Counted from the stretch's first letter, positions 24,088 to 37,297 are shown. The stretch: 64,000 nt of DNA from Sanghuangporus weigelae (GCA_033182465.1 CP137320.1:1736001-1800000), one strand, 5' to 3'. Notes: generated by a model from the letters alone, not told the origin. Translations and numbers: made by a program.

Positions 24088-27000
24088 TTACGATTGCGTC
24101 CACGCCGTCATAGTCGACTGCAGACCATTTCTGTTTGCTCCTTGGTCCACTATGCCCTGTTCGTTGACGCTCAACTGGAATTGCGACGCTATTGTCGACA
24201 AACTGTACACGAAGACCGAGGAAGCGCTGTCGATGTCAAAGATCTGCGTTTGACAGTTGTTTGAGTTCAGGCAAGCCTGGTCGTAATGCTTGGGGGGGAA
24301 ATAGGTTTAAATTACCAGACATGGACTCTTTATCGATGGAGCTCTCACCTGGAAGAAGCTGTATAACCCAGCCCCAAACACCAGGATATTCTGAGACTCC
24401 GAAATTTTAACAGCCCATGCCATCGGTTGGCCAGAAGTGTATGTCGGATCGTTGAAATCCGAACGGGAAGTAAAGGGGGCAGGCGGCGCCGGGTTGGGTT
24501 GGAAGTACGCCTGGAAATCGTCTGCTTGTCATCCGATGCTGCAAACGCGTAAACGAAAGCTTACGGTTTCGGTTTGGATAAGGCCCATGTAGTGGTTCCT
24601 AGCACCCACAAGGCTATATTGATAAAGAACGTGATGTTCAGCTAGAACTTGATCAGTTTAGGATGAGATATCAAGAGATCCATTCATACAAGCTAAAGAT
24701 AATAATCGATATCAGCTGTAGCCAATAATCAAATCGTCAATCATGCGACCCACCTGTCCCAATCATCCACACGGGACCAGCAGACTGCGAATAAATGCCT
24801 CTGCCGCTATACGCCTCAAGTTCATTGTTGGGAGGGTCAAGAGAATGATCCGCCAGCCAAACCCAAGTTCCCTATTCACTTTTACTCAGAACACGAAGTG
24901 CTACTTTAATTTGAAGAGAACTGACTTCCAGATATGCACTAGAAGCCGGCGTGAGATGCAACGCTAGGAATGACGCAATACAGTTATTCCCGGTCTGCGA
25001 CGAATCGGAGCACGAGTTTCCATCAAGATTCGTCCCAAGCGCTATAGTAGTCCAAGTTAAGGGCGACAAGTTACACGTAACTTTTGTGTTCCTTACCTCC
25101 ACCAAGTCTAGACGACAGGTACACTGCGTCAGCCAAGCGGATGAGATCTTCAATGTGATAACCGTACCTGATGTGACTGTCCCACATGCCCGCGGCACCT
25201 TGTTGGCCTGCAGGATCATGTACGTTCCACTCCATAACAATGGCGCCAGCAGCTAGTAATTCATGATTAACTGTCGGAACATCTTTGACACAATACGGAA
25301 AGCTCACCTGGACCACGAGTCGCGAACACCATGTCCGTTATTTCCAACACGCCTTGCGAATTAGTGTCGCCCACTCTGATGACGGGCTGAGGGTTGTTCA
25401 TGTCATCGAATGCCGATCCGGCACCCATAATTACAGACCAGGCTTCGCCAACGATCTGGGTGCCCGCCGGAATCGTGATAGTTGAAGTCACGACGTATGT
25501 ACCGTGATCGAAGAAGATAATCTTGCAGCCAGAGTACTACAAAACAGCGCTTCAGTGACATTGATACAATAAGTCATGAACAAGAATATACCTGAGCAAA
25601 TGCATTCTTGATAGCTTGAGTATCATCCGTACTGCCGTCGCCTCTCGCTCCCAGAGAGCGAATGCTAACAAACTGGTCAACAGCATAATCCGTGTACTGA
25701 GGGTGAGTCTTCCCGAAAATGCGTCCAGAGCTATCCAATAAACTGCCATCCTTCGTCGGAGGGGTTGCTGAATCCTGGAGGAATCTGTCTGCTCTATTTG
25801 AACCAGTGTACACGTTGCCCTGCACCCAATGACTTATTGTTGTCGTTCCGCCGTTTAACACAACGGCTCCATTAGCAACACCGACGGCAGTTGGAACGTT
25901 GTTTAGTCTAATGTTGTTAAGAACCAGAGATCCAGCGAGTTGCCCACTGCTAGGCTGTGAATTGCGGACGAAGATGGGAGTGTTCGTGACGACTGCGTCA
26001 ATGATCGCTTCTGCGCCAACGCTCTATAATTTAGGTGTCAGATTCAAATCCTTCCTCGAAACAGAATGAACCAACTTGGTCATTTTGATCCAATCCTCCG
26101 GTCGCCAGGTCAAAGCCAACCTAACACGCCCGTTTCTGTAAGCGCGGGGCACAGTACACTAGTAATTATAAGTTCAAATTACCTGACAATTGTTGATAGT
26201 GACTCCCTGGAATGTCCAACCTATCCAGCGAAATACGAAATTAGTTCGCAGTGAACGCCATTTGGTAATTAGCACACGCATACCCCAATTCCATAGTCCA
26301 AAGATAGCTGGGATAAGAAGAAGAATTCAGCTTATACCTGGAATTCCGTTTCAACCCCTGCGGAAACTCACCGCTCTGTGCGTTATTGACCGTGATGTTA
26401 CGCACAGTAAACCTGCTTGAGTTTTAAATTTACGCAAATTTCCAAGTCACTGATAGACTGACTGTTGGTTTCCAACCCATATACCGAATTTGCCTGAATG
26501 CTATCGTAAGGCTTCAAATGTCTGTGATCACTCTAAAGTGATTCTTACCGCCATTGAAAATAAGGTCTGAGGATTATGTATGTTCAGATGCCTCTTTAAC
26601 TCTTGAACGATACGGAAGGACACACCTCCCATAAAGCCACCGCTTCCATTCTCCATGAAAATTCCTGATCCAATGACTTAGTGAAGCTATAATTGGAAGA
26701 CATGAAGCAAACCTTGATGATTCGTTGCGGGATCTTGTGACATGTTCACGACGATGTTCATTAAGGACGTAGCCTGAGATACCTGCCAGTGAAGACCTGT
26801 CGCGGACGCTGAGACCGGCATTCGCGTCAGGTCGATCACGAAGTTCCTGACAGAGCGAAAGCTGATGAACGGATAAGTATTTTGTGTGCAAATATATTAT
26901 TTGATTAGCCTACAAGTTGTTCTGGTTGATATACCATTGCGCTCCGTTTCCGCCGTCGATGTAGGGATCGGCATCTGATTGGACATTGGTAGTCAGAGCT

Positions 27001-27663
27001 TCCAATGCATCCGGGATGAAAGAATGATAGTATACCGATGACGGCTATGCCGACAAAATTGGCAGCGGCAGTAATAGTAGGCGGTCTCCGTGCATCACCG
27101 ATGAGCTGGGTATAGTACCAAGCAACTATTGGTCGTGAGACCAGGTAATTTCTAAGTTCTAATTTAGTAGTCAAGCGCAATAATGATGGGCCATATGCTC
27201 TTACCCTTCCGGAAAGTAGACAATAGCTGGGGCAGTTCTGGTAGAAATGATGAGTGTATCATCCATCGTAGAAGAGCATCACCTACGTAGTAGATTGACA
27301 AGCCCCTCCACCGCATCTGTTTCCTGAAGACATAGCAGCGCTTTCCAATACGTCAGGTGACCGTGAACCGGTATCAAAATACCAGTCTACATACTTTATA
27401 GCATCGGTGTCATCAGTAACGCCATCACCTCTGGCACCAAAGTCCTTGACATTTCGAAAGACCTGATAACCGGACGGATTGGAGTTGAAAGCAGCGCGTC
27501 CTTGATGTTGAATATTCTGCAGCCAAAAGGGATCGTTAGGACCTGCACTGCCACGAGTAATGGGAGTCGAGCAGGTGGATCCCAATGCAGCAGCCATAAG
27601 TGCCGATGTGAGAAACGCAAGGAAGGCGCAGAAGAGCTCCGGAAGCTGTCTGTAAAGCATCAT
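24088..27663 (-). CDS. GH55 exo-beta-1,3-glucanase, secreted
   Basis: Hydrolyses beta-1,3-glucan from its ends. The start at 27663 gives MMLYRQLPELFCAFLAFL, a hydrophobic signal peptide. Two right-handed beta-helix (pectate-lyase-like) modules follow, each opening with the family's turn motif: NVKDFGARGDGVTDDTDAI in the first and SLGARGDGSTDDTQAI in the second. The stretch IIFFDHGTYVVTSTITIP and the QIVGEAW motif are typical of GH55. I read the end as GLQSTMTAWTQS with the stop at 24088. More than ten short introns break the gene, so only large exons show as open frames. The upstream side faces a divergent GH5 glucanase across 1.9 kb. A secreted role in cell-wall remodelling or glucan feeding is inference. 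Confidence 0.9.
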
Positions 27664-29600
27664 AAGCGATACCCAGAAAGAAATATTGTTATCGATGGTA
27701 AGAGCAGGATCTCAGCGCATAAGCTAGCAGGGCCAAAAGAGAACCGGTAGCCGCCCTGCAAACTAGCTGGTATGTACGTAGCATATTTATACTGACCACC
27801 AGAACTGCTGGAATATGGAAAGGAGTTCGAGGTCAGGAAAGAAGATGACAGCGAGACAGGAGAGGATCGACATCCAATCCAATGAATGGATGGATGACAG
27901 GGATGCGGCCCATACCAAATTTGGTTATCCGTTTCGTCTCTTTATGCTGGTGATTTTAGCCCTCCGTCTCTGACAGTTCAAGTTCCACCGTGGCTGGAAT
28001 GTGTATCCTGCGTAAGCTGATCACAAAACATAGAAATGTCAGAGCATAGAATAGTAATATATCTAATATTCTAGTGAACGACCTTTATCAAGAGCGAGGA
28101 TCCTCTTCGAGTGAGCTCGTGACGAAGCTTACTTCTTGCGAAAAACTTCAACAAATGTGCTCCCTCTTGACATAGGGAACAGCATGGAATCTGACACGTC
28201 ATGATACACGGGATCAATTTGTGTGATTTTTACCGACTCCGGCTCCGAATGCAAGGCTCCAATAGGTCAACAAAAGCGACAGCGGCAGCACGAGTGCGCC
28301 AGATGACACGCGCATTCACTAAACGTCGGCACAACTCTCTACCTTCAATCTCTCATCGAGGTCAGGAGGATGCGAGCTGACTAATGCAAGTGGGAGACAG
28401 CGTACCAAGCTGGGCTACATCGCAGGTAAAATACACACAAGCCGATAGATATGTGATCTTTGGGTCAATCAGCAGAACGTTGGCATTTAATAGTACTTAG
28501 AGATCATTGCTGCAAACAACTGTTCGTCTAGCCACAATTGCAAGAAGGTTAAACTGGAGTGCTACGTAGTATAGGACGCATGTGGCCGTAAACCATAATC
28601 GTGCGGAACTTCCAGACCATTGACCGAATGGTAAGACTCGGAGGGGCTCCCTTGAGCAGAAGACTTTATCTCGTAGGTAAATATAGTCGTGTGTGTTGGA
28701 TGGAAGTTGTGGCGGCCAGCAGATTGCAAGCCATAGCAAGAAGACGTGGATGCCCATGATCCGCGTATTTCTACACTTGGAGACATCAGGGGCTAGTGGG
28801 AAAAGAAAAAGAACGGAGAGTTTCGTCTTACTCCTGCCGCGGTACATTGGGCAAGAACGGACGGTGGTGACAGCCGTTTGCTGGGAAGTTTGAGTACTTG
28901 CAGAGATCCAAATCATAATCTCGACGTAGACTCAGGCTGAAACCGGGAAGACTGAGCTAAGATGTTTTCAGCAAGAAAGGAAAGCCGCGTCTCGCTTGCT
29001 TGGTTAACACATACGTGAGACCGATACTCTCGCCTCGCACAAAGGCAAGGAATCCATATACATACAGCAGACAAAGTTTGCGTTGATCGGATGGTCGCCA
29101 TCGTCGTCGTCGCCCTTCAGAAAAAAAAGGCAACTGCCTGGATACGAAATAAACAAAATTCTTATACCTGCGACTCGAAACGGAAGGAGAAGCCTGAGGA
29201 CGAAGCCGTTGGAAGATAGATGACTGACAGACAGATAGTATGATTACATAAGCCGTTGATATGCCGTCCAGCCGCCCAGCCTCTCTTGTGAACCTTATTA
29301 TTGTACTTATAGACTTTTGCGTGCGCCGTTCCTGCCTTGCTTCTTTCCAACATATTCTCCCGCCCTCATCAGTCCTCTCCTTCCCCCACATTCCTATACA
29401 TCCTCAAGCTTATACCCTTTCTCTTTACAAACCTAGACTCTCTTCTAGATCTAGTATCATCCTATCGGATTTTCCTTTTATTCTCGGTCCCCGCTTTAAT
29501 ACCTCTTGCGTATGGTTACACTTTCTATGAATATCCTAATACAGTAGCTGACCGCGCCTCTTTCATTCTTCCACTCTTCAGCATCCTGAACGTGTAGGCC
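27664..29600. other. 1.9 kb region between two divergent beta-glucanase genes
   Basis: No gene recognised; minus frames at 28497-28916 and 28957-29391 carry no motif and look like chance. The last 260 bases before 29601 are pyrimidine-rich, as in strong fungal promoters and leaders. The space is long by the standard of this window and could hold regulation of both genes or an unrecognised transcript. Confidence 0.5.
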
Positions 29601-32324
29601 ATGTCTGAGCCTACCGTTCGCAACCTGCAGCCGTCAGAGTCTCGTTATGAGCCTCTGCCGTTTGATGGTCTCTCTCCTCCAACGACTCCTGTCAATGAAT
29701 CTCTGTCTCTTCCGATGCAGGAGCTGCCGACGGGAGCTGCTCGCCCTCGTTTCCAGGGCACTGCCCTTCGTGAAGATGGTTCGATGATGCGCGACTCCTT
29801 TGCCTCCTCGACTTTCAATGCGGGCGGCTCTGTGAACTCCTCTGTCTATGCACTTAATCCTGCTGGTGCGGCCGGCGGCAGTACACTTTCCTCGACATAT
29901 CTCGCATCATACCGCGATGATCCGAATGCCGACTACCAAGACGAATCTCCCGAACCCACCTACGCAAGTAAGGCTGGACCAGGGTATCTGGAAGAGAAGC
30001 GCGCAGAATACTTGTCTCCTCGCTCTCAATCCAAGAAATGGGCAATCATCGGGGGAGGTGCACTCTTGCTGGTCATCATCGGTGTAGCTGTCGCAGTCCC
30101 TATTATTCTCAATAAGAACAAAGATGGCTCGACGTCGGACTCGTCATCAGACTCTGGTAACAACTCCTCGTCAGGACCGGCTAACACTGGCTCTCGCAAC
30201 GTTGTAACTGGAGGTGACGGTAGTACTGTGACAATGGAGGACGGAACGACCTTCACGTATACAAATCAGTTTGGTGGTTACTGGTATTTCGATCCGGAGG
30301 ATCCCTTCAATAACGGTGCTCGCGCTCAATCTTGGACTCCTGCGTTGAACGAGACCTTCAAGTACGGTGTCGATGCCATTCGCGGGTAAGCAGTCTTGCG
30401 CCACCTCCAGTTCGATGGAACGGTGTAGTTTACCCGTCATTTTCTAGCGTCAACTTGGGTGGTTGGCTTAACACCGAACCTGTGAGCATGCCGTTCTATT
30501 TTTGGCATGCCGTTCGCTTATTGACAATCATTGTTTGTTTTAGTTCATGCAAGTTCACACAATTGCGCCTCACATTTCAAATATGGTACTCATACTTGTC
30601 CGTTTTGCTACAGTGTTCCCGCCTTATACGAACCATATGCCAACGGCAGCATATCGGCCGTTGATGAATGGACGCTCAGTGAAAACATGCGTGCTGATAC
30701 AGCAAATGGTGGAATTAACCAACTTGAAGACCATTATAAAACTTTCATCGTACGTTCTATCATTGACAAGGCCCTTCTATTTTTCTCATGCGTTGCCCGG
30801 TTAGACCGAGCAAGATTTCGTTGAGATTGCCGCAGCGGGTCTTAATTTTGTGCGCATTCCTCTTCCTTATTGGGCCATCGAAACGCGCGGGGACGAGCCA
30901 TTCTTAGAAAAGACTTGCTGGACGTGAGTATTCTGTTACCCTAACAACCAATGTATGCCAATCATTCAATGTTCCTTAGGTATTTCCTCAAGGCAATCGA
31001 GTGGGCTCGTAAATACGGTATTCGCATCAACCTTGATCTGCATGCTCTTCCTGGTAGCCAAAACGGGTGGAACCACTCTGGCAGACTAGGCACCGTAAAT
31101 GTCCTGAATGGACCTATGGGATACGCCAACGCTCAGCGTTCGCTCGATTACATCCGCATCCTTGCAGAGTTCATTTCGCAGCCCCAGTACAAGGACGTAG
31201 TCGTGATGTTCGGGATCACGAATGAGCCTCAGGCCCCTATTATAGGCGCCGACCCGCTTCAGCGATTCTACTTTGAGGCATACAACATTGTGCGCAGGGC
31301 GGGTGGCACTGGAGAGGGAAATGGTCCTATGGTTTCGTACCACGACGGTTTCTTGGGGCTAGGTAATTGGGCTGGTTTCTTACCTGGCGCCGATCGCATT
31401 GCGATGGACCTCCATCCGTACCTATGCTTCGGTGGTCAGAGTGCAGATCCAGTGTCGGCCTTCGTGAACACCCCTTGCACCGCCTGGGCGAACAACATGA
31501 ACGATTCCATGAGTGCTTTCGGTCTTAGTGCGGCGGGAGAATTCAGCAACGCCATTAACGATTGCGGGCTCTACGTCAATGGCGTCAATCTTGGTACTCG
31601 ATTTGAGGGTACTTATCCTGGAGGCTTCCCTCGTGTCGGAAGTTGTGATACAGTACTCGACTGGCAAAACTGGGATGATAACACGAAGCAACAATACAGG
31701 GAACTCGCATTGTCAAGTATGGACGCTCTCCAGGTATGTCATCTTAACCGCATTCGAGTATGCTTACTTATGGCTCTTCTTCAGAACTGGTTCTTCTGGA
31801 CCTGGAAGATCGGCAACTCTTCCGTTTACAATACTGTCATGGCTCCCCATTGGTCGTATCAGCTCGGACTTCAGAATGGTTGGATGCCGACTGATCCTCG
31901 GGAGAGCGTTGGCAGGTGTGGTGCTAACCACCTCTTCGTCGGCCCTTTAGCACCTTCTGCGACCGGTGGAACGGGTGCGGATACTATTCCTGCATCTGTG
32001 TCAGAGGCGCTCGCATGGCCACCCCCTACGCTCAGCAACGCCGGTGCTATCGCCGATCTTCCAAGCTACACGCCGACTGGTGCTGTATCTACTTTGCCCG
32101 CGCCCACATTCACGGCGACAAGTGCTCACGCAACAAGCACAATAGACGCTGGAAACGGATGGTTTAACGCGCAAGACACAGACGGTTTGATGACCGACAT
32201 TGCCGGTTGCAATTACCTCGACCCGTGGATTGGTCCGACCGCAGCCCCGCCGTCGCCCCTCTGCTCAGCCAATGTCGCAGTAAGGAATGCCGAGGTGACT
32301 GGTGTTCCTCTGCACAGGCGATGA
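29601..32324 (+). CDS. Membrane-anchored GH5 exo-beta-1,3-glucanase
   Basis: The protein has a long Ser/Pro-rich cytoplasmic tail and then one membrane segment, KKWAIIGGGALLLVIIGVAV, at about residue 150, so it is a type II membrane protein. A Ser/Asn-rich linker leads to a GH5 catalytic domain (RGVNLGGWLNTEP, NFVRIPLPYWAIE, INLDLHALPGSQNGW). The acid/base Glu is in GITNEPQ and the likely nucleophile Glu in SAAGEFSNAIND. NWFFWTWKIG completes the barrel. Short introns lie near 30388-30450, 30490-30625, 30748-30815, 30920-30980 and 31734-31785. The organisation matches ExgD-like fungal glucanases (GH5 subfamily 9), which act on wall beta-1,3-glucan at the cell surface. Its divergent neighbour is a secreted GH55 enzyme with the same type of activity. 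Confidence 0.92.
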
Positions 32325-32616
32325 CAGAAACGTCTCGCCCTCTTGTCTCTGTTCTCGTAGCTCTCGATATATCTTAGTCGAAAAGGGCTTTGGTATGGAC
32401 TTCCCATTTCTCCTCAAGGACTTGTAAATGCACTTCGTATGTTTTCTCTCTCGTAGTTCCTTACCCACGTAGTATTAGTTATGTCTCATCTGGTCATGCG
32501 CGAGGACATAGACTGGTATGATCTACCGTATCTTACAATCATTTTCTGTTTAAACTACAGTAGGTCGAGACAATCATTTGGTACAACATACACGCGATTT
32601 GTTTTCTTTTCCAGAC

Positions 32617-33018
32617 TCAGTGCTCTCCGCTCGTAGTTGCATATCTGTCTTCAAGATCTTCCTGTCCACCGAAGCCTCCTTCAATGCCTTTATCAATGCG
32701 TGAAGCAGCCTCTTTGGCATCCCTATTCATCTGTGCCCGAAGAGCGGCGAGCTGTTCCTGCTCCTGTGTTTCGGTAAATTCACTCTGAAGTCGTTTAAAG
32801 AATCAATTGGTGCTTCCGGACGGACCTTCTGTCTGGCGTATTGAGCCTCCTCGCCTTGTTCTTTCGCCTTCCAGGTGTTATCCTAAGAACAAGTGATGAG
32901 TTTAGTGAGTGATTGTTGCCCGCGGAAATCGGAGAGTTACCTGCGCGGTTGACATGGCGGTTAAAGTGAGAGTTCCTTTAGCGCTCTTTTGACGCTCGTA
33001 AGGGGTCTGATGTACCAT
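32617..33018 (-). CDS. Small protein resembling the F1F0-ATPase inhibitor IF1
   Basis: Three short exons, 32617-32763, 32826-32882 and 32941 to the start, join through introns of 62 and 58 bases in phase 0. The core reads KAKEQGEEAQYARQKEQEQL and then AALRAQMNRDAKEAASRID. That resembles the inhibitory helix of IF1 (yeast Inh1 has RQREKEQL at the matching place), a mitochondrial peptide that blocks ATP hydrolysis by the ATP synthase. Two ATGs are in frame, MSTAQ at 32955 and MVHQTPYE at 33018; a further upstream exon starting at 33071 (MSIRMIS) is possible. None gives a convincing targeting peptide, and the end (GGFGGQEDLEDRYATTSGEH) is not typical of IF1. The gene is real in my view; the IF1 name is tentative. 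It is divergent from the M24 peptidase gene. Confidence 0.5.
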
Positions 33019-33143
33019 AAAAGGCGAGAAAGCAAAGTCAGCATACCAACGCTAATCATTCGGATCGACATCCCGAAAGGGGGAAGCTGCAAAATCGGCA
33101 GTTATACTCAGTCTCTCAGTCAGCTTCTCTTCCTCCTTCACTC

Positions 33144-34934
33144 ATGGCGGATGCCAGCTCGTCCGCGCCTAGTCGAGTTCGACGACATCAGATCTCACAC
33201 ATTGTACATAATGAAAAGATTCGAAATACAGACTTTGTCGATGATGAGGCTTACCGAACCTGGCGGCTTGTGAGACTCACCGAACTTTCGATACGCTTTC
33301 TGCTCATTCTTATCTCTAGAGGTTCACAATTCTAATAGTCCTAGCTATACATATACAAATATGGCGGACGAGTTGGCCGATCTTGAAAAGCACCTTCATG
33401 CACAGACCGTCATCACCTCACTCCTTCGACCACCTAGCAGCACATTGCGCCGAAGTAAAACCCATATCATCTACCGAGTTTCTCACACGTCAACAATCGC
33501 TCGCTGAGGTTCTACACTCCCTTAATGCATCTGCATACATAGCAGAACCAGGCGCTAATGCTCAGTTCTTTGGGAATATATCTTCAAGTAACTGGCATCT
33601 CTCGGAGCGGCCACTATTACTCATTGTCGCACCGGAGGTCGGGTCTGATGCCAAGGTCAATCCTCGTGTTTCGGCGCTCACGCCATCATTCGAAGCGACG
33701 CGGGCGCGTACGCTATCTATCCCAGCGCAAAATAATGTCTCGTTCTTCGAGTGGCCAGAGGACGCTAATCCTTACGAGATCGCCATTTCTGCCTTATCCG
33801 ACAAAAAGGGTCCTATTTTCGTAGACGGCTCGATTCGAAAATTCATTGCTGATGGCCTTGCTTCAGTTCGACCAGGAAGTGAAGTTGTATCTGCTCCTTT
33901 GCAAGTTCGCTCCTTGCGCGAAACGAAATCGCCTGCTGAACTGGACATCATTCGTTGTGCGAATGAGGTGAACCATTTATGCACGTCTTCCATAGACATA
34001 ACGCTAAGGTAGAACGGATAAGGTTACTCTACTGGCTATCCGTGCAGTCAGAGACGAACTCCGTATAGTGCGTCCTTCAAGATAACATCTTAATTCAGAC
34101 TTCTGGATGTACATTAAATTACAACTACATCTCCGTAGGGAATGCGTGAGTCAGAAGCGCAGACCATGATGACGAAGGCGCTTTCATCTGCGGGTCTTTC
34201 GGATCCTTTCGTTCTTGGACTCTTCGGAGGTACGATTTAGAAGCAGTCGAATACTTGGCGGAACGCCGTTCACGTATTTGCAATTTAGAAAATGCGGCTT
34301 TACCTCATGGAAGTGGTTCTGACCGTACCCTCGGAAAGGAAGATTTCGTTCTATTCGATGCTGGAGGATCGTTGTACGGCTACAACAGTGATATCACCAG
34401 GGTCGGTACACCAGAAGCAGGTCATTTGCTTGTTATGAAATACTGAGTATGCTTTAACCCAGACGTTTGCACTTTCGGAGTCAGCCATTCCTTCCGAGCA
34501 CCTCGAATTATGGTTCCTCGTACGTGCAGCGCAGTCCGCAGCACTTGACACGGCACAAAACGGTACGGTAACTCGTGAAGTCGACGAGGTAGCTCGCACC
34601 ATCATATCCGAGGCAGGGTTTGGCAAATTCTTCACTCATCGCCTAGGACATGGTCCGTTGTTTTATTTGCTTCTCTTATCTGCAGTTTTCAATCCCTGAC
34701 GTTATGCTATCTACAATAGGTCTGGGTCTTGAAGGACACGAAGAGCCATATCTGCGCGGTGGGAGCAACGATATAATTCGACTAGGTCATGTTTTCACGG
34801 ACGAACCAGGTGTGTATATTGAGGGTAAAATCGGCGTGCGGCACGAGGACACCTTCTATATATCATCAGATGGAACAGCTATGCTTCTCACCGCTGGCGT
34901 CGGCGGTCAAGCCAAATCTCCGTGGCACCCATAA
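33144..34934 (+). CDS. M24-family metallopeptidase (Xaa-Pro aminopeptidase/dipeptidase-like) with N-terminal membrane segment
   Basis: Exon 1 (33144-33269, MADASSSAPSRVRRHQI) joins exon 2 at 33320 in phase 0, which creates a hydrophobic segment RFTILIVLAIHIQIW near residue 45. The protein is therefore probably anchored by its N terminus. The creatinase N-domain follows (AYIAEPGANAQFF, FVDGSIRKFIADGL, LRETKSPAELDIIRCA), then the pita-bread catalytic domain. Metal ligands are visible: Asp in LFDAGG, Asp in SDITR, His in HRLGHGLGLEGHEEP, Glu in DEPGVYIEG and Glu in RHEDTF. The full set suggests an active di-metal enzyme that cleaves X-Pro bonds. Introns occur near 34010-34060, 34080-34140, 34440-34460 and 34652-34720. 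The start codon is only about 125 bp from that of the divergent IF1-like gene, so the two share a promoter region. Confidence 0.85.
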
Positions 34935-35352
34935 CAGTTCTCTATTGAGAAATATCGTAGCACATACACGCAATGACTCGAGTTTAATTTTGGTTTCGAC
35001 AGCTGCACTGCGCAAAAGAAAAATAGATCGGGCTATAAAGTGATTTGTATTCCAATTTTTTACACGATGACATCCGAAATAAGTTACATATGTACAGTTG
35101 TACAAAAATGCAGAAATCTGCAGGTACAGGAAAGCCACGCCCCCACGAGTTTATTTTATGGTATTACCGATAGCAAAGAAAAGCGGATCACTAAAACACC
35201 AATGTTCAATCTAACATGCCTTGCATGAACCTTGAAGAGAGAAAATTGAAGGGAAAAAAAGCATGACAGTGAGATTGTGATGATATGCAATGAAGACCGT
35301 AAACGTCGTCAAGAAAGGAATGAAGATGTTTCCAGTCCAGAGCAGTTCCTCG
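34935..35352. other. Convergent intergenic region
   Basis: Shared 3' region between the M24 peptidase and the MFS gene. No reading frame or structured element of note. Confidence 0.5.
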
Positions 35353-37297
35353 CTAATGGGATGCAAGCATGCTCGAGTTGACGTCTCCCGGGACAGTCTT
35401 GGGATCATCCGGCATCGCAGTCGAGTGCAACCAAGCTAGAACGGAGATGGCGAGCATGAGAACCATCCAAAGGTTTCCCCCTAGAACGTTATGATCCACC
35501 GAGAAAGCGAAAAGACAGCTAAAGGTAAATTGTCAATTGGTCAAGAAATGCTTCAGATTCACCATCAAAAATGACAGACCTGACAAAGGTTGGAGCAATG
35601 GCACGAGAAAGGCACTGAGAGAATTGGGCAAGTCCATTTGCTGCACCGAGGGATGACGGACCAGGTGCGTGCTCTTTCACAAGAATCATATTCAGTCTAG
35701 TAGTATGGATACGTTTAGTCGCGATGTATGAGTTTGCGGACTGCAGGTGAAGACACTTACGAAAATGCAAGACAAGCAACGCGACTGAGCGCCAAGGTAA
35801 CGGCGATACCGAACCACACTAGGAGACGGATGTGAGGAGCGAGGGTTCTCTCAGCAAACTCACTGATACCAGTACGAGCAATCCAGTTGAGCGAAGGGAG
35901 CAGAAGGAATGCTAAAGGCCACATCCCCATGCAGACCATGTAAAGCTTCGCACAGGAGACCCTACGAAGAAGAATAGGCATGAAGATGATCTGTATCAAC
36001 GCGGAAGAAATTCCAGCGACAGCTAGTGCGTATCCAATCTGCGAGACCTGCGAGAATCAACACCTGCACGACTCTGGATATTAGACAGACACTTACTGTA
36101 AATGAGAGCCCTCCAGACTTGATTGGAGAATAACAGAATAGAACGAAAACGACATCAAAGGCAGTACCAACGAAACTCAAAGCGCACCCTGAAATGCACA
36201 GAGCTCGCATGACGGGTATCTGAAGTAGTTTGCTTGCGCATGGACTTAGATGATGATCGTTCTCTGTACGATCACTGTGCTCAGATAGTCCGTAAGAAAT
36301 CGAGTACTCCCTCTTCAGCTGCACTTTGTGTATATTGGTCTGCAAGGTCTACGTTGATGTCAGCAAAAGCGTAGTGAGCATACTTAACTTGTACGAACCT
36401 CACGAAGGCAGAAGTTGCCGACGAGAACAGTCAGAAGCGTCGTACAAGCAACAATGAAGCATGGAAGAAAATAAGGGTACGAGTGGAAGAAATGATTTCC
36501 GAACCAGGAGGGATATTTCTGAGCAGCGTTTGAGAATGTACCTCCGATTAGAGGTCTGATAAGATGTGTAGGTAATAAGGAATTTGCAAACAAAAGGAGT
36601 GACGTCTTACCCGATGATGACACCGAGAGGCCAACAGAGTCCGTAAATGGGATATGCTATTGCTTGGTTGGAGGAATCTGTGATCTCCCCTAACACCGAG
36701 TGCATGACTGCAACATTGCCAGAGAAAAGTCCGGCTAATAAACGTGAGATCAGAAGAATCCCTATCACCGCTCGAAAACGAGAGAATGATTTCGCACTTA
36801 CCGAGGGCTCTAGAGAAAAGAACACCTGCAAGGGTCCGCGCAAAGCCCAACCACATAGTTGAGATCGCGATACCGATCGTTCCAATCAAGATAATGGGTT
36901 TTCTTCCTACTTTATCAGACAGGCTTGCCCAGTGGTAGATGGACATCAGTTGTGCCAGTGCAAACACACTCTCCTATTAAATGGCATTCAGGCGTGATGC
37001 GCATATAGCAATGAACGAACCTGGACATACAACGAGACCGCTGTAGAAACCTGTTTTCGAAGGCTCTGCGACGCCAAATATCTCCATCATTTCATTCACA
37101 TACGGAAAAATCTGAGTGAACGCAACAGGATCCGCAAGACGGATTGCACACAGAGTTGCCAGCTGTCGCTTCGGCAATGAGCTCTGAGGCTGCAGCGGTA
37201 GATATCCTTCTACGTCATACAGAAGAGGACGAGTCTCATCGGCTGTAAAGTCTTCATCACAGTGAATTCTTTGCGAGTTTACGAAGCTAACCGCCAT
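35353..37297 (-). CDS. Major facilitator superfamily transporter
   Basis: A multi-exon membrane transporter. After a polar N terminus (MAVSFVNSQRIHC), the first helices include ADPVAFTQIFPYVNEMM. The MFS loop motif between helices 2 and 3 reads SLSDKVGRKPIILIG. Helix 4-5 sequence GLFSGNVAVMHSVLGEITD and IYGLCWPLGVIIGPLIGG follow, with an acidic Glu in LGEITD as in the drug/H+ antiporter-like group. The second half has six more hydrophobic stretches and ends LAWLHSTAMPDDPKTVPGD. This resembles the fungal family of yeast YCR023C, whose substrates are poorly known. At least nine short introns are present. Its start lies 240 bp from that of the divergent unknown gene at 37538. Confidence 0.88.

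Noticed and set aside
28497-29391. Two minus-strand open frames between the glucanases
   Set aside because: No motif, signal or consistent splicing; the second overlaps the pyrimidine-rich leader of the GH5 gene.
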